Shown here: piece by piece, positions 42,135-51,298 of the stretch
How positions within the stretch are numbered: the first letter of the stretch is position 1
Layout of the letters: the number at the start of each line of letters is the position of its first letter
Assembly (NCBI GenBank): GCA_965223835.1
Contig: CBDCXQ010000001.1
Location: 5,766,001 to 5,830,000, forward strand
Direction: 5' to 3'
Source of the DNA: CAVYXZ01 sp965223835
Lineage (GTDB): Bacteria > Chloroflexota > Anaerolineae > Aggregatilineales > Phototrophicaceae
Length of the DNA: 64,000 bases
Notes under the pieces: generated by a model
Databases searched by the model: none
Told to the model about the DNA's origin: nothing
The model's input: only the letters and a program-made list of their open reading frames with translations
Position numbers and translations under genes: made by a program

Positions 42135-42830
42135 CTATTTTCCCTCCTCCTTCGCTTCGTTCCCATTGGACACAATAGGAATGCCATCTTCAAAACGACT
42201 GGCTTGCTCGCTCCCGTAAATTTCGGGTTGGTCGATTGTTTCGGTATGGGGTTCGAAGGATTGGCCGAATATCAAGCGGCCTTCCAGCACCAGTGGCGCT
42301 TCCAGCACCCGCTGCGGATCCAGCGCTACTGTCACCACAAAGGTAAACCCCATCCGCATCTCGTTATCCAGCACGCTCCACAAATCGGTCATGTTCGACG
42401 CCGATTCCGTCACCTGCGCCACCATTACCGGCATGTCATAGGGCTGCTCTTTGAGTAACCCTTCACACTGGTCGGGGTTCAACGCCAGATAATGTGATAG
42501 AGCGCCTAATGACCGCCAGAGCAATTGGTGTTCATCTTCGGCCTTGCGTGCCCAGGCGGTAATCAGGTACGAGATGTCAAAACGCATCGGCACCATGCGG
42601 ATATTGGCCTGTTTTTTCTTACCGGCCATTTGCCGCGTGACTTCCATCTCCATACTGCGCAATTTTAGGTTTTCGCGCAAGTCGAATGCCCAGCAATTGA
42701 CAGTTGGTCGGCTGAGCGTCGCGGACCATTCGCTGTTGGGTTGCTCAAACGAGATGTCAATCTCGCCTTTACTCAGCTTGCCCCGCTCGACTAAAATTTT
42801 TTCTATCGTTAAATCCAGATCAGGTAACAT
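42135..42830 (-). CDS. DUF4255 protein (Afp16-like tail terminator)
   Basis: 231 residues. DUF4255 pattern: LPDLDLTIEKILVERG, VNCWAFDLRENLKLR, VPMRFDISYLITAWARKAEDEHQLLWRSLGALSHY, followed by a variable C-terminus. In Afp the corresponding protein caps the tube and sets its length. It follows the AAA gene by seven bases. Confidence 0.88.
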   Translation of the reverse strand: MLPDLDLTIEKILVERGKLSKGEIDISFEQPNSEWSATLSRPTVNCWAFDLRENLKLRSMEMEVTRQMAGKKKQANIRMVPMRFDISYLITAWARKAEDEHQLLWRSLGALSHYLALNPDQCEGLLKEQPYDMPVMVAQVTESASNMTDLWSVLDNEMRMGFTFVVTVALDPQRVLEAPLVLEGRLIFGQSFEPHTETIDQPEIYGSEQASRFEDGIPIVSNGNEAKEEGK

Positions 42831-42837
42831 AATTTAT

Positions 42838-44874
42838 TTATCCCTGCTCATCGACCAGTAACCGCCCCATCTTTTGATGTTCGCGGCGAATGGCGTGCCG
42901 AATGTGCTGCATGGTAATCACGCCCCCATCGGCGGCGGCTAAATAGGCTGATGCCAGCGCGGCGTTGCGGATGTTGCCCCCGGCCAGGCGGTAACGATCG
43001 GCCACATCGGTGAGGTTGATGGCGCGGTCCAGCGGCGCGGCTTGCGGGAAATGCTGTTCCCAAATGCGATAGCGATATTCCGCTTCGGGGAAGGGGAAAT
43101 CGATCACGAAGTCCAACCGCCGGGTAAAGGCTTCATCGAGATTTTGCCGCAGATTGGTTGCCAGCACCGCGATGCCGTCATAGGTCTCAATGCGCTGCAA
43201 TAGATAGGCGATTTCGATATTGGCGTAACGGTCATGGGCGTCTTTTACTTCAGACCGTTTACCAAACAGGGCGTCCGCTTCATCAAAAAACAGGATTGCA
43301 TTGCTGGCCTGCGCTTCTTCAAAGATCACGCTAAGGTTTTTCTCAGTCTCACCAATATACTTACTTACGACCGAGGACAGGTCAATTTTGTACATCACCA
43401 GCCCCAGATCGTGGGCGATCACCTCAGCCGACATCGTTTTGCCCGTCCCGCTTTCGCCGGCGAACAAAGCACTTACCCCGGCAGCCGGAGCAACCTTGTG
43501 ACCATAGCCCCAGTCATCATGAACGCGGTGGGCATATTCCGCCCGTGCGCGAATCTCGTGCAATTGTTCGAGTTGATCGGGGGGCAACACCAGATCATCC
43601 CAGCCGAAGCGTGGTCGAATCCGTCGGGCCATATCACCGAGACGCAAACTGGAATGGGCTTGCGCGCCGGCATACAGATCGTTGAGGGAAATGCCCTCGC
43701 CCCGTGATTGGGCCAGATCGGCTGCGGTATTCACCGCGCGGGCGATTTGCCCCGGCGTGAAGCGGAATTTACTCGCCAGTTCAGCCGCGCCGACTGCACC
43801 ATTCCCGACGTATTGCTGCCATAATTGCTGGCGTTCGTCAAAATCGGGAATCTTAAACGTCAACCGCAGCAAGCGCCGGTCACGTCGGGTGTTACGCGGT
43901 TCCCACTCATCCGTTCCACAGATAAACACGGGGTACGGGTACGCCAGGATCGCATCCCAGAGCTTCGCTGGTGGCTGACCACTGTCTTCATCGAGACAAC
44001 TTTCCCAGCTATACAACAACAGCCCACCACCGATCAGGCGGGCTTCGCGGATCGCCAGCGCCCAGGCCAGTTCAAACTCAATCGCCAGTTCTTGCAGATG
44101 CTCCAAATCGACCTGCACCAGCGGGTTACAGAGGGCAGCAGCGGTTGACCGGCGTCCGGTCCCTTCCGGCCCTTGAAAGTACACCAGCGGGCCAGTCGAC
44201 AACGCTTGATAAACTGGCTCCATGTTGATCGTCTGCGGTGCCGGTGGTAAATCCGCGTTATCGAGCGTAACCGCCGCATCCAACCGTGAATCAAGCGTTT
44301 CATCCCCCAGCAAGTAGGCCAGAATGCGATGATCGACTTTGAGCTGGTAGGAAAGGAAGACCGGTTGGTACTGGTTCGGGTTGGGAACACATTCAATCAA
44401 GTGGTGCCGGCGCAATGGCATATCCGGCTTGAGCCGTTCCCAGACCGCAAACCGGGACGGCACATCATCACCCAGCATATTCATCATCAAATTGACGGTG
44501 GGCCGCCGCTGGGAAACATCGTCCTGCAAATAAGCATACAACCGCTCATAACGCCGGTCCATTTCCGGGGCCAGCACCAATAGCAGAATGTAACCATCGA
44601 GCGTGTTCAGATCGAAGATTTGAGTCAGGCGGGTGAACGGCAGGGCCGGGTCCAGATTGAGCGGTTCGAGGGTACGGACTTCATCAACCGACCATAAGCC
44701 TGCTAGCGCATCGCGGCTGAGGTGCGTGGTAACTTCTTCCTCGGAAATAATTAAACCCCGCAGGGCATCCGTTGGGTCTCGACCAGCAGCCTGAGCACGC
44801 GCAACTGCAACATGTACCAGATCATCGATCTGAGACATGGCTGCTTGCAATTGTCGCAGGCTCTCGAAATCCAT
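42838..44874 (-). CDS. AAA ATPase (Afp15-like)
   Basis: 678 residues with two ATPase-like halves. The first P-loop is degenerate (GPEGTGRRS near residue 230, Lys replaced by Arg). The second is canonical: Walker A FAGESGTGKTMSAE near 470, IDLSSVVSKYIGETEKNL, Walker B ILFFDEADALFGKR and LATNLRQNLDEAFTRRLDF. Such ATPases are conserved in eCIS loci and needed for assembly, perhaps for spike folding or cargo loading. First gene of the main operon; a candidate promoter lies about 90 bp upstream. Confidence 0.92.
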   Translation of the reverse strand: MDFESLRQLQAAMSQIDDLVHVAVARAQAAGRDPTDALRGLIISEEEVTTHLSRDALAGLWSVDEVRTLEPLNLDPALPFTRLTQIFDLNTLDGYILLLVLAPEMDRRYERLYAYLQDDVSQRRPTVNLMMNMLGDDVPSRFAVWERLKPDMPLRRHHLIECVPNPNQYQPVFLSYQLKVDHRILAYLLGDETLDSRLDAAVTLDNADLPPAPQTINMEPVYQALSTGPLVYFQGPEGTGRRSTAAALCNPLVQVDLEHLQELAIEFELAWALAIREARLIGGGLLLYSWESCLDEDSGQPPAKLWDAILAYPYPVFICGTDEWEPRNTRRDRRLLRLTFKIPDFDERQQLWQQYVGNGAVGAAELASKFRFTPGQIARAVNTAADLAQSRGEGISLNDLYAGAQAHSSLRLGDMARRIRPRFGWDDLVLPPDQLEQLHEIRARAEYAHRVHDDWGYGHKVAPAAGVSALFAGESGTGKTMSAEVIAHDLGLVMYKIDLSSVVSKYIGETEKNLSVIFEEAQASNAILFFDEADALFGKRSEVKDAHDRYANIEIAYLLQRIETYDGIAVLATNLRQNLDEAFTRRLDFVIDFPFPEAEYRYRIWEQHFPQAAPLDRAINLTDVADRYRLAGGNIRNAALASAYLAAADGGVITMQHIRHAIRREHQKMGRLLVDEQG

Positions 44875-44960
44875 TTTACCCCCTTGCCGCTTGTTAGATA
44901 AACCTTAACATCTTTGATGGCATATCATTGATAATAAGACACTAACAGCGCGATATATCC

Positions 44961-44989
44961 ATCTTACAGGAAGCCCACATCAGATGCAA
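44961..44989 (-). promoter_or_regulatory. Candidate promoter of the eCIS structural operon
   Basis: On the minus strand TTGCAT (44989-44984) and TAAGAT (44966-44961) are separated by 17 bp, 86 bp upstream of the AAA gene start. The match to consensus is moderate. The palindrome at 44989-45003 abuts the -35 box. Confidence 0.45.
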
Positions 44990-45003
44990 CTACCCCCGGT
45001 AGT
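44989..45003. promoter_or_regulatory. Operator-like inverted repeat upstream of the eCIS operon
   Basis: ACTACC-CCC-GGTAGT: six-base perfect arms with a three-base centre, touching the candidate -35 box. Its position suits an activator or repressor site. No regulator with a known matching site is in the window. Confidence 0.4.
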
Positions 45004-45114
45004 ACTTTTCGAATGTTCCCTTTGAATTTTTATACTTTTTAGCAGGTCTTAGCGTGACCATCGGCTTGTACAAGGTCAGAATATGGCTTGAAATCCGTGT
45101 CAAAGACAAACTGC

Positions 45115-46119
45115 TTAGCCAGTTTCATTGACACGGGCGACGATGACATCGCGCTGTTTGATAACCCGGTCGACCCGGTGGACCATCTCCATATAAGGCG
45201 GTTGGTCAAACACCGTCAGGCCCGGAACCGCTTGCATTAACGCCATGATCTCTTCCCGGGGAAAGCGTGTGGATTCCCAGGCCAGTGTTATTGCGCCGCC
45301 CGGCGGCAACACCCGCATCCAAACTGGCAGGGCGTCCCGCAACATCTCAGCCAATTGACCGCTATGTTGAATACCATAGGGCAAGTCAGCGACGATCAAA
45401 TGCGGTTTTTTGAATCCCTGCACGAGGACATCCGCCGCTGTCGTATCACCGCGAACCAGGACACAGCGCCGTTCGGGGACCTTGCCCAACGTGAACCACC
45501 AGCGTTTGCCCAATGTTTTAAGTCGTTCCTCTCGGACTTTGCAGGCGATACCTTGTTCACGAGCGTACTGTTTGATGAAAGTGGCCGTCGCATCAACCGT
45601 TTTCTGATTTTGCTCGATACCGATGACCTCTGCGCCCAGTACAAGACCCGTAAGCAGGGTCGTGCCGCCGCCCATCAACGGATCAAACAACCGTAGCTGC
45701 TGCCAATCCTGGTGGGCAAAGGCCGAACTGGAACGGGCGACGTTACAGAGAAAGTGCGTGAATAATTCGCTGGTCTTACCTTTGTAGCGACGACTCGCCA
45801 TCAAATCGGGCGGGAATATGGGGTTGAAGGCGGTCTCGATGGGCTTCAATAACGGCCCTTCGACTTCAGCCAACCGCTCGTAGTACCAGAAAAAAGCACT
45901 CGTCAGCGCCAGTCCACCGAGTTCTCGGAACAAATCAGCGTTGATGTCGCCGTTGATTGTCAACTTGAGATACCGTTCACGACCCAGCGTAACTGGTTCG
46001 ATTGCGTCAATCTGGTGGCCCAACCGACTTAACTGAAGTTCAACGGGCGCTAAGGCCGAGGCCAGCGCCGTATATTGGGTGCTGCGCTGGGGCGCGATCT
46101 GAGCCAGCAGGGTTGCCAT
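45115..46119 (-). CDS. SAM-dependent methyltransferase, Trm11/RlmL-like
   Basis: 334 residues. The C-terminal two thirds are a class I methyltransferase with the SAM-site motif FDPLMGGGTTL, acidic residue in VIGIEQNQ and the catalytic-site motif LIVADLPYGIQHSG (DLPYG in place of the DPPY of N-methyltransferases). The N-terminal ~120 residues are a separate domain like the RNA-binding part of THUMP-type enzymes but not clearly THUMP. Substrate could be tRNA, rRNA or protein. It is translated with the preceding FHA-like gene (8-bp gap) and ends 240 bp before the eCIS operon. Its presence in an eCIS locus is unexpected. Confidence 0.72.
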   Translation of the reverse strand: MATLLAQIAPQRSTQYTALASALAPVELQLSRLGHQIDAIEPVTLGRERYLKLTINGDINADLFRELGGLALTSAFFWYYERLAEVEGPLLKPIETAFNPIFPPDLMASRRYKGKTSELFTHFLCNVARSSSAFAHQDWQQLRLFDPLMGGGTTLLTGLVLGAEVIGIEQNQKTVDATATFIKQYAREQGIACKVREERLKTLGKRWWFTLGKVPERRCVLVRGDTTAADVLVQGFKKPHLIVADLPYGIQHSGQLAEMLRDALPVWMRVLPPGGAITLAWESTRFPREEIMALMQAVPGLTVFDQPPYMEMVHRVDRVIKQRDVIVARVNETG

Positions 46120-46127
46120 CGTTTGTC

Positions 46128-47405
46128 CTAGCCCGCACGCGATGTAATGTCAACGATCAGGCGGGCAAAATATTCTTCCACTGTCGGCCCAAAGCTGAGC
46201 ACATCGCCAGATGCCAGCGGAGTCGGTGAACCACTGCTCACCCGCACACTATTGACAAACATGGGAACCTGGGTGCCAGTTTCGACCTGAATGAACCAGG
46301 TATTGTTGCGAAAGAACGCCTGGGCCTGCCGCCGCGAAATACTGCGATAGGCCTCAGGATTATCGGCCTGTTTGACCAGCACTTCATATAAATCAACATC
46401 CAGTTCGGCCTCGGCCTGGCCGGGTTGTGAGCGTCGCCCGATCACGCGCTCTTCACCATCCAACGCCGGAAGTTCAAACTGCCGCTGATCGTCGTTCACA
46501 TCGCGCAAGATCAACGTGTTCTGGGCCTGATATAGTTGACGGGCGGTATAGAAAAACATACCCGAACGTAGGTCAACCTTGCCAATACGCTGACCGGGCG
46601 CAACCAGGCGCACGCGATATAACCGGAACGGTGCCTGTACCTGCTGATAGGCCAGCACCTGCTCAACCAGGGTGCCCATCGTCACCGTTTCCGAGACGTC
46701 CAACATCAACAGCGCATCTTCGCTCCCCACATAGACCGGAACCGGATAATCGCCGGGTGGTAAGATCAGCACCTCTTGTTGGGACTGCACCACCTCAACC
46801 TTGATTTGAATTTCTCCCAGTGGCCGAAAGCGCGGGTTACGCGGATCATCATTGCCGCGATACAGGCGCAGCCGGTTGGCCGTGTCAATCGGATAGGGAT
46901 TATCCTCAATTTCGGTATCGCCAACACCGATTTTGGTGTTGCCCACCCGCCGCGCATACCAGACCTTTGAGCGCGTATCGAAATCGAATTCCAATGCCCG
47001 CCGCGAGACGAATTCCAGATTGCGCTGTGAGACAAAGTTACGCAAATCGACATCCGGGTTGACATCACCAGCGGCCTTGCCGATCAGAATCTTTTTCTTG
47101 CTGCCGGATGTCACCTCAAAATCGCCCCGAGAGAAGTGCAGAATTTTGTCGCCGGGGGCCAAGGCTTCTGGCAGTTGCGCCGGTTCCGGCTGCCGCGTGA
47201 AAATCAGCAGGCGATCACCGGGCTGGTAATCAACATCCTGGAGCGCGGTGTTAGCATCCAGCGGACGGGCGATTTCCAGCGTACTGGCATCGATATAGGC
47301 TTCCTGCTGCGACATATACCGGGCGACTTCACCCAGCCGCACTCCATTTTCCAGCGGCAGCGTATAACTGTTGACCGCTTCTACCAGACTGGTTGTTACG
47401 CGCAT
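46128..47405 (-). CDS. Ubiquitin-like/FHA-like multidomain protein
   Basis: 425 residues from ATG at 47405 (a longer start at 47474 would run into the repeat). No certain family. The first ~80 residues (MRVTTSLVEAVNSYTLPLENG, YQPGDRLLIFT) look like a ubiquitin/EsaB-type beta-grasp. Two FHA-like domains are suggested near residues ~100-175 (ILIGKAAGDVNPDVDL, VSRRALEFDF) and ~325-420 (VIGRRSQPGQAEAELD, ISRRQAQAFF), with another beta-grasp-like part between (VLILPPGDYPVPVYVG). The SRRH His is lost in both, so phosphothreonine binding is doubtful. Co-transcribed with phosphatase and VWA-FHA genes. Confidence 0.6.
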   Translation of the reverse strand: MRVTTSLVEAVNSYTLPLENGVRLGEVARYMSQQEAYIDASTLEIARPLDANTALQDVDYQPGDRLLIFTRQPEPAQLPEALAPGDKILHFSRGDFEVTSGSKKKILIGKAAGDVNPDVDLRNFVSQRNLEFVSRRALEFDFDTRSKVWYARRVGNTKIGVGDTEIEDNPYPIDTANRLRLYRGNDDPRNPRFRPLGEIQIKVEVVQSQQEVLILPPGDYPVPVYVGSEDALLMLDVSETVTMGTLVEQVLAYQQVQAPFRLYRVRLVAPGQRIGKVDLRSGMFFYTARQLYQAQNTLILRDVNDDQRQFELPALDGEERVIGRRSQPGQAEAELDVDLYEVLVKQADNPEAYRSISRRQAQAFFRNNTWFIQVETGTQVPMFVNSVRVSSGSPTPLASGDVLSFGPTVEEYFARLIVDITSRAG

Positions 47406-47439
47406 AAGTCTATCTGTCCTGTGGTGGGTGTGGATGACC

Positions 47440-47526
47440 ACCTCACCCCCAACCCCTCTCCAAATTGGCCCCATAGGGACGCTGTGCAGAGAGGGGGGTC
47501 AGCCTTCAGGCTGGCGGGGTGAGGTA
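47440..47526. repeat. Large imperfect palindrome
   Basis: ACCTCACCCC at the left pairs with GGGGTGAGGT at the right, and inner CCCCTCTC pairs with GAGAGGGG. It occupies the gap between the Ubl/FHA-like and VWA-FHA genes. CCTCACCCCCAACCCCTCTC-type stretches are common dispersed elements in Chloroflexota. It may act as transcript hairpin. Confidence 0.65.
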
Positions 47527-47596
47527 GCCTATAAAAGTTGCCTCTATATGCAAATTTTCCGATCACGCGTGGCATAATCGAATATGAACCCATCGA

Positions 47597-49861
47597 CTAA
47601 AATTGCGTTTCCATCAAACTGTCCGGGTCGGCATCCATATCGTAGTGGCATACCAGCTTATAATCGCCGACCTCCATCTGGGTGCCGTCACGCAATGGAC
47701 GCGTGCTGAAGCCCTTGACATTCTTCTGGTCAATATTGGCGCGGGTTTCGGGCTTGCGATTGGCATACAGCCACTGGCCGCGCCGCCACATGACCACGCC
47801 ATGCTCTCGCGAGACATTGGTGTCGTCAGGCAAATTGATGTCATTCGATGACCCGCGACCCAGGTTCATGGTGCGCTTGGATAATACATGCATCTGGGAC
47901 TGCCCGTTGCGCAGCGCGGTGATCTTCATCGGCGTGCCCGGTAATTCCAGGTTGTCCGGGAAACGCATCAACCGTTTGACCCGCGCGACCCGGATGCGCC
48001 GTAACAAAATCAGATCAATGATGATGAGCAAGATTGCGATGCCCAGCGGGATCCCCAATATACGCACCAGATCAGGGCCGGGTGCAGCCGCCGCTGGCGA
48101 TTCATCGGGAATCGGCGTCGCGACCACCTGGGGTTCGGTGGTGGCAACCGGTGCAACTTCGCCCAATGTGATCGGGACTGGATCGCTGATATACAGGGCG
48201 TCATCAACCGAGTTGCCGATGAAGACCAGGGCTTCGATGTCGCCTGGCTCATCACCGAAATTGGCAACAACCGCTTCGATGTCGTCAACCGTAATCGTAA
48301 CCGAATCGCCCTCCATCCGCGTAATTTCTAACGACTCCACCTGACCGGCGGCGTTACGTAGTTGGAATTCGACCGTCTCACCATCCAGTGTCGGACCACC
48401 GCCGGCGAGAGCGGCGCTCAAAGTCGTCGTGCCGGTCAGATCGTCACAACTGGCATTATCGGCGGGGCCACAGGTCAACGCGAGTTGCTGCTGCAAGCTA
48501 ATGCCGCCCAGCGTCGCTTCCGAGAGTTGTTCTTCCCCCCGGTACAATTCGACGATCAGTTCATTTTCGTCGCCAACTTTCAGATCATCCAGTAATCCTT
48601 CATCTCGCAGCACGTCGAGGTCAAGCGTTACTGCCTGTGTGATGTCGTCCGACTCGGCCAGTGGTGCGCCATTGAACCACAATTTGTAACTCAAGGCCTC
48701 ACCCTGGCTGGGCGGTGGGTCAACCTGGAAATTTAACGTGAGCGCTTCGCCCAATTCCACCAGCAGATCCCCGGCGGACAGGGGCGCGAAAGCAATCGTG
48801 TGACTCCCAAACAATACATTGCAATTGACCGGATCCAGATCAATCTCGGCGCTACCGGTATCCAGCGTGATGGCGACCTGCGCAACCTGGTTTTCGTCCG
48901 GGGTTAAGGCGGTGACGGGCACCGTGAGGAGATATTCATTGTCAACTGCCGTCTCCGCCTGGGCGAAATAGGTCGCCATGCGGTCCGCGAAGGGACCCGG
49001 CAATTTATCCTCACCGGGTTCACTGCCATAAACCCAGAAATAGCCGCCAGTTTCATTTGCCAGTTGGCGGGCCGCATTCAGGTCCGGGATGTGAGGCGCG
49101 ACATTCTCATACATGAGCGTGAAAATCGATGCTTGCGCGGCACTTGCTCTCGCAATCACGGTTTCAATGGTCGTGGACGACTGGGTTTCATCGGATGTGT
49201 GCGCCGAGTCGCTAAAGACCATCACGATCAACCGCCGTTTGGTCGGGTCGGTGCTGAAATCCAACGCCTTCAGGATGCCATCATATAGCACCGCCGAGCC
49301 TTCATCTTGCTCGCGCAACGCTACCAGACGGTCCCGTTGGACATTGAACAATGCGCCTTTATCGGTTTCCGGTGCGCCAAGGTTGAGCGCTTCAACATCA
49401 AACTTCACCAGGCCGATTTCATCTTCAACCTGGCCGAACACCCCGGACCCAATAATGGCCGTATCCAGGACATCGCGCAGGGCTTCAGTGGGGTAATTGA
49501 GGGTGGTATCCACCACGATCATCAGACGAACTGGCAAGCGCTCAGTGCGTTCCAATGTGATGGTCTCAGCCGGGATGGCGGTGCCGCTGCCTACGTCAAC
49601 CACCTGTACATCAGGGTCTAATGGCTGTCCACTGGGGCTTGCGAGTGCCAGCCGGATCTGCACCACGCTCGGTTGATCTGTCGCATCTGCCACACCCTCG
49701 ATGAACTCGCAGCCATAAACATACAGGCTAGGTCGCAGAGCCTCTTGCGCCAGGGCGCTACCGGTCACGACCAGCAGCAATACACTCACCAGTAGCCCAC
49801 GCAATATTCCTCCCGCGAGGGGGGAGCGGCTACCATTCTTTTTGAGTTCGTTCCACACCAT
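47597..49861 (-). CDS. VWA-FHA transmembrane protein
   Basis: 754 residues from the ATG at 49861 (AGGAGG twelve bases upstream). A signal peptide (GLLVSVLLLVVTGSALAQ) is followed by an outside part with a VWA domain (~residues 80-270) whose metal motif is altered (DTTLN for DxSxS) while FSDS is kept. Beta-sandwich regions follow, then a membrane helix (~620-640, ILGIPLGIAILLIIIDLILL) and a C-terminal cytoplasmic FHA domain with the typical LGRGSSNDI and VSREHGVV; the final Asn-Gly of the domain is replaced by ANIDQ. It could pass a signal from outside to the FHA/kinase network. Sits between PP2C and Ubl/FHA-like genes. Confidence 0.82.
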   Translation of the reverse strand: MVWNELKKNGSRSPLAGGILRGLLVSVLLLVVTGSALAQEALRPSLYVYGCEFIEGVADATDQPSVVQIRLALASPSGQPLDPDVQVVDVGSGTAIPAETITLERTERLPVRLMIVVDTTLNYPTEALRDVLDTAIIGSGVFGQVEDEIGLVKFDVEALNLGAPETDKGALFNVQRDRLVALREQDEGSAVLYDGILKALDFSTDPTKRRLIVMVFSDSAHTSDETQSSTTIETVIARASAAQASIFTLMYENVAPHIPDLNAARQLANETGGYFWVYGSEPGEDKLPGPFADRMATYFAQAETAVDNEYLLTVPVTALTPDENQVAQVAITLDTGSAEIDLDPVNCNVLFGSHTIAFAPLSAGDLLVELGEALTLNFQVDPPPSQGEALSYKLWFNGAPLAESDDITQAVTLDLDVLRDEGLLDDLKVGDENELIVELYRGEEQLSEATLGGISLQQQLALTCGPADNASCDDLTGTTTLSAALAGGGPTLDGETVEFQLRNAAGQVESLEITRMEGDSVTITVDDIEAVVANFGDEPGDIEALVFIGNSVDDALYISDPVPITLGEVAPVATTEPQVVATPIPDESPAAAAPGPDLVRILGIPLGIAILLIIIDLILLRRIRVARVKRLMRFPDNLELPGTPMKITALRNGQSQMHVLSKRTMNLGRGSSNDINLPDDTNVSREHGVVMWRRGQWLYANRKPETRANIDQKNVKGFSTRPLRDGTQMEVGDYKLVCHYDMDADPDSLMETQF

Positions 49862-49877
49862 CGTAAATCTATTCCTC

Positions 49878-51164
49878 CTAAAACGCCGACCCGCTCGACA
49901 GCAGCACAAGCGCCACGACGATCACCAGCACAATTACGATGACCAGCACCGCGACGCCGATCTTCAATGTCGAATTGCCGCTGGATTGACCGTTGTGGGT
50001 CGAATCGGCGGTGATCGGTTGATCCGGGATATATTGTAACCGGGGAGTCCAACCCGTTTGGGGTCCGATAAACGCTCGTTCCTGGGGCATAGGTCGCACG
50101 CCGGAAATATCGGGGTTGGACTGGGTGCCGATGTTCAACACCAGTACCGTAATATTATCGCCACTGCGTCGTTCATCAGCCATCTTTGCCAACCGGGCCG
50201 CTAAGCGTTGCGGTGGCATCGACGCGATCATCTGCGCAATTTCGTCATGATTTAAGCGGTCGCTCATACCATCGGAACATAGCAAGAAGCGATCCCCCGG
50301 TTTCAGCCGGAACTGCTCAATATCGGGGATGATCGTATCGCTCTTGCCGATGCCCTTCACCAGCACGTTCCGCTTGGTCGCATTCGGGTTCGGATTGTGG
50401 GCCGACACCTTCGAATGATCTTCCGTGCGCTGGCGCAGCACCCCATCCTGCTGATGATAAAGGCGCGAATCGCCAACATGGAAAACGGTGGCATCCCACC
50501 CATCAATGACCAACACCGTCAAGGTACACCCGGCCTGCACCGGTTTCCCGGTTTGCTGGCTGGCCTGACGAGCGAAGCCGCGTGCTTCACTATTGATTGC
50601 AACAAAGGCTTGTCGAAAAATCTCGCGCCACTGGACCTGCGAACCGAGATTCTGGTGAAACGTCGTCAACAGATATTTGACGGCAAATTCACTGATTAGC
50701 TCACCCGCTTCGGCCCCGCCCACACCATCCGCCACAATATACAGATGATAGGGTGGCTGTTGATAGACACCAATGGCGTCTTCGTTGTGCGGACGAAAAG
50801 AACCGGTCATCGATACCCAGCCACCATCAATAAACGGCTCCGCCGTCTCCAGGCTGTTCTCGTGCAACTCTAACCGGAACTCATCATCATCAATTGCCAG
50901 CAGCGCACCATCAACGATATATGGCGATTGCGCTAGCAGTTGACCGTCAATCGTGACGACGCTATCGCCTTCGAGGTATTCCAGGCTGACCTGATTGGCC
51001 CCGGCCCGTACAAAGCGGAAGCGATTATAATCCACGCCCGTTTGATCCAGTGTCCATTCTGATTCGCCATGTTCAACTGGATCCCCCAGATGCACCACCG
51101 TGCGGCGTTGCGTGCGCTGGTGAATCAGATGTATTTCAACAAAATGTGTACTATCCATAAGCAT
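49878..51164 (-). CDS. PP2C-type Ser/Thr protein phosphatase with membrane anchor
   Basis: 428 residues. Residues ~1-105 are a beta-sandwich reminiscent of a degenerate FHA domain. The PP2C domain (~110-345) is complete: FRPHNEDAIGVY, VADGVGGAEAGE, FHVGDSRLYH, LLCSDGMSD and RRSGDNITVLVL supply the metal-binding Asp residues. A C-terminal hydrophobic helix (LKIGVAVLVIVIVLVIVVALVLL) anchors it with almost nothing beyond. It should reverse phosphorylation by the two kinases of this locus. It is divergent from the FHA gene at 51299, sharing a 134-bp promoter region, and leads the minus-strand accessory operon. Confidence 0.92.
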   Translation of the reverse strand: MLMDSTHFVEIHLIHQRTQRRTVVHLGDPVEHGESEWTLDQTGVDYNRFRFVRAGANQVSLEYLEGDSVVTIDGQLLAQSPYIVDGALLAIDDDEFRLELHENSLETAEPFIDGGWVSMTGSFRPHNEDAIGVYQQPPYHLYIVADGVGGAEAGELISEFAVKYLLTTFHQNLGSQVQWREIFRQAFVAINSEARGFARQASQQTGKPVQAGCTLTVLVIDGWDATVFHVGDSRLYHQQDGVLRQRTEDHSKVSAHNPNPNATKRNVLVKGIGKSDTIIPDIEQFRLKPGDRFLLCSDGMSDRLNHDEIAQMIASMPPQRLAARLAKMADERRSGDNITVLVLNIGTQSNPDISGVRPMPQERAFIGPQTGWTPRLQYIPDQPITADSTHNGQSSGNSTLKIGVAVLVIVIVLVIVVALVLLSSGSAF

Positions 51165-51228
51165 ATATCTTTCCCATCGTGTTGGGACTTCTACAATATA
51201 GCACTACTGGACAAACTTGGCATGTGAT

Positions 51229-51258
51229 TTGCCTAACTATCCGGTCTTTGGCTATGAT
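51229..51258 (+). promoter_or_regulatory. Promoter for the FHA-kinase operon
   Basis: TTGCCT at 51229-51234 and TATGAT at 51253-51258 with an 18-bp spacer, 40 bp before the TTG start of the FHA gene and inside the interval shared with the divergent phosphatase gene. Confidence 0.6.
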
Positions 51259-51298
51259 ATAAACAGGTTAAAATCTCATTTTGTGGAGAGAAAATACC

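Noticed and set aside
24009..45114. Prophage
   Set aside because: No capsid, portal, terminase, integrase, holin or lysin genes; the AAA and DUF4157 genes are specific to injection systems.
47406..47474. N-terminal extension of the Ubl/FHA-like protein
   Set aside because: The 23 additional codons run through the palindromic repeat at 47440-47526, and the domain starts naturally at the ATG at 47405.
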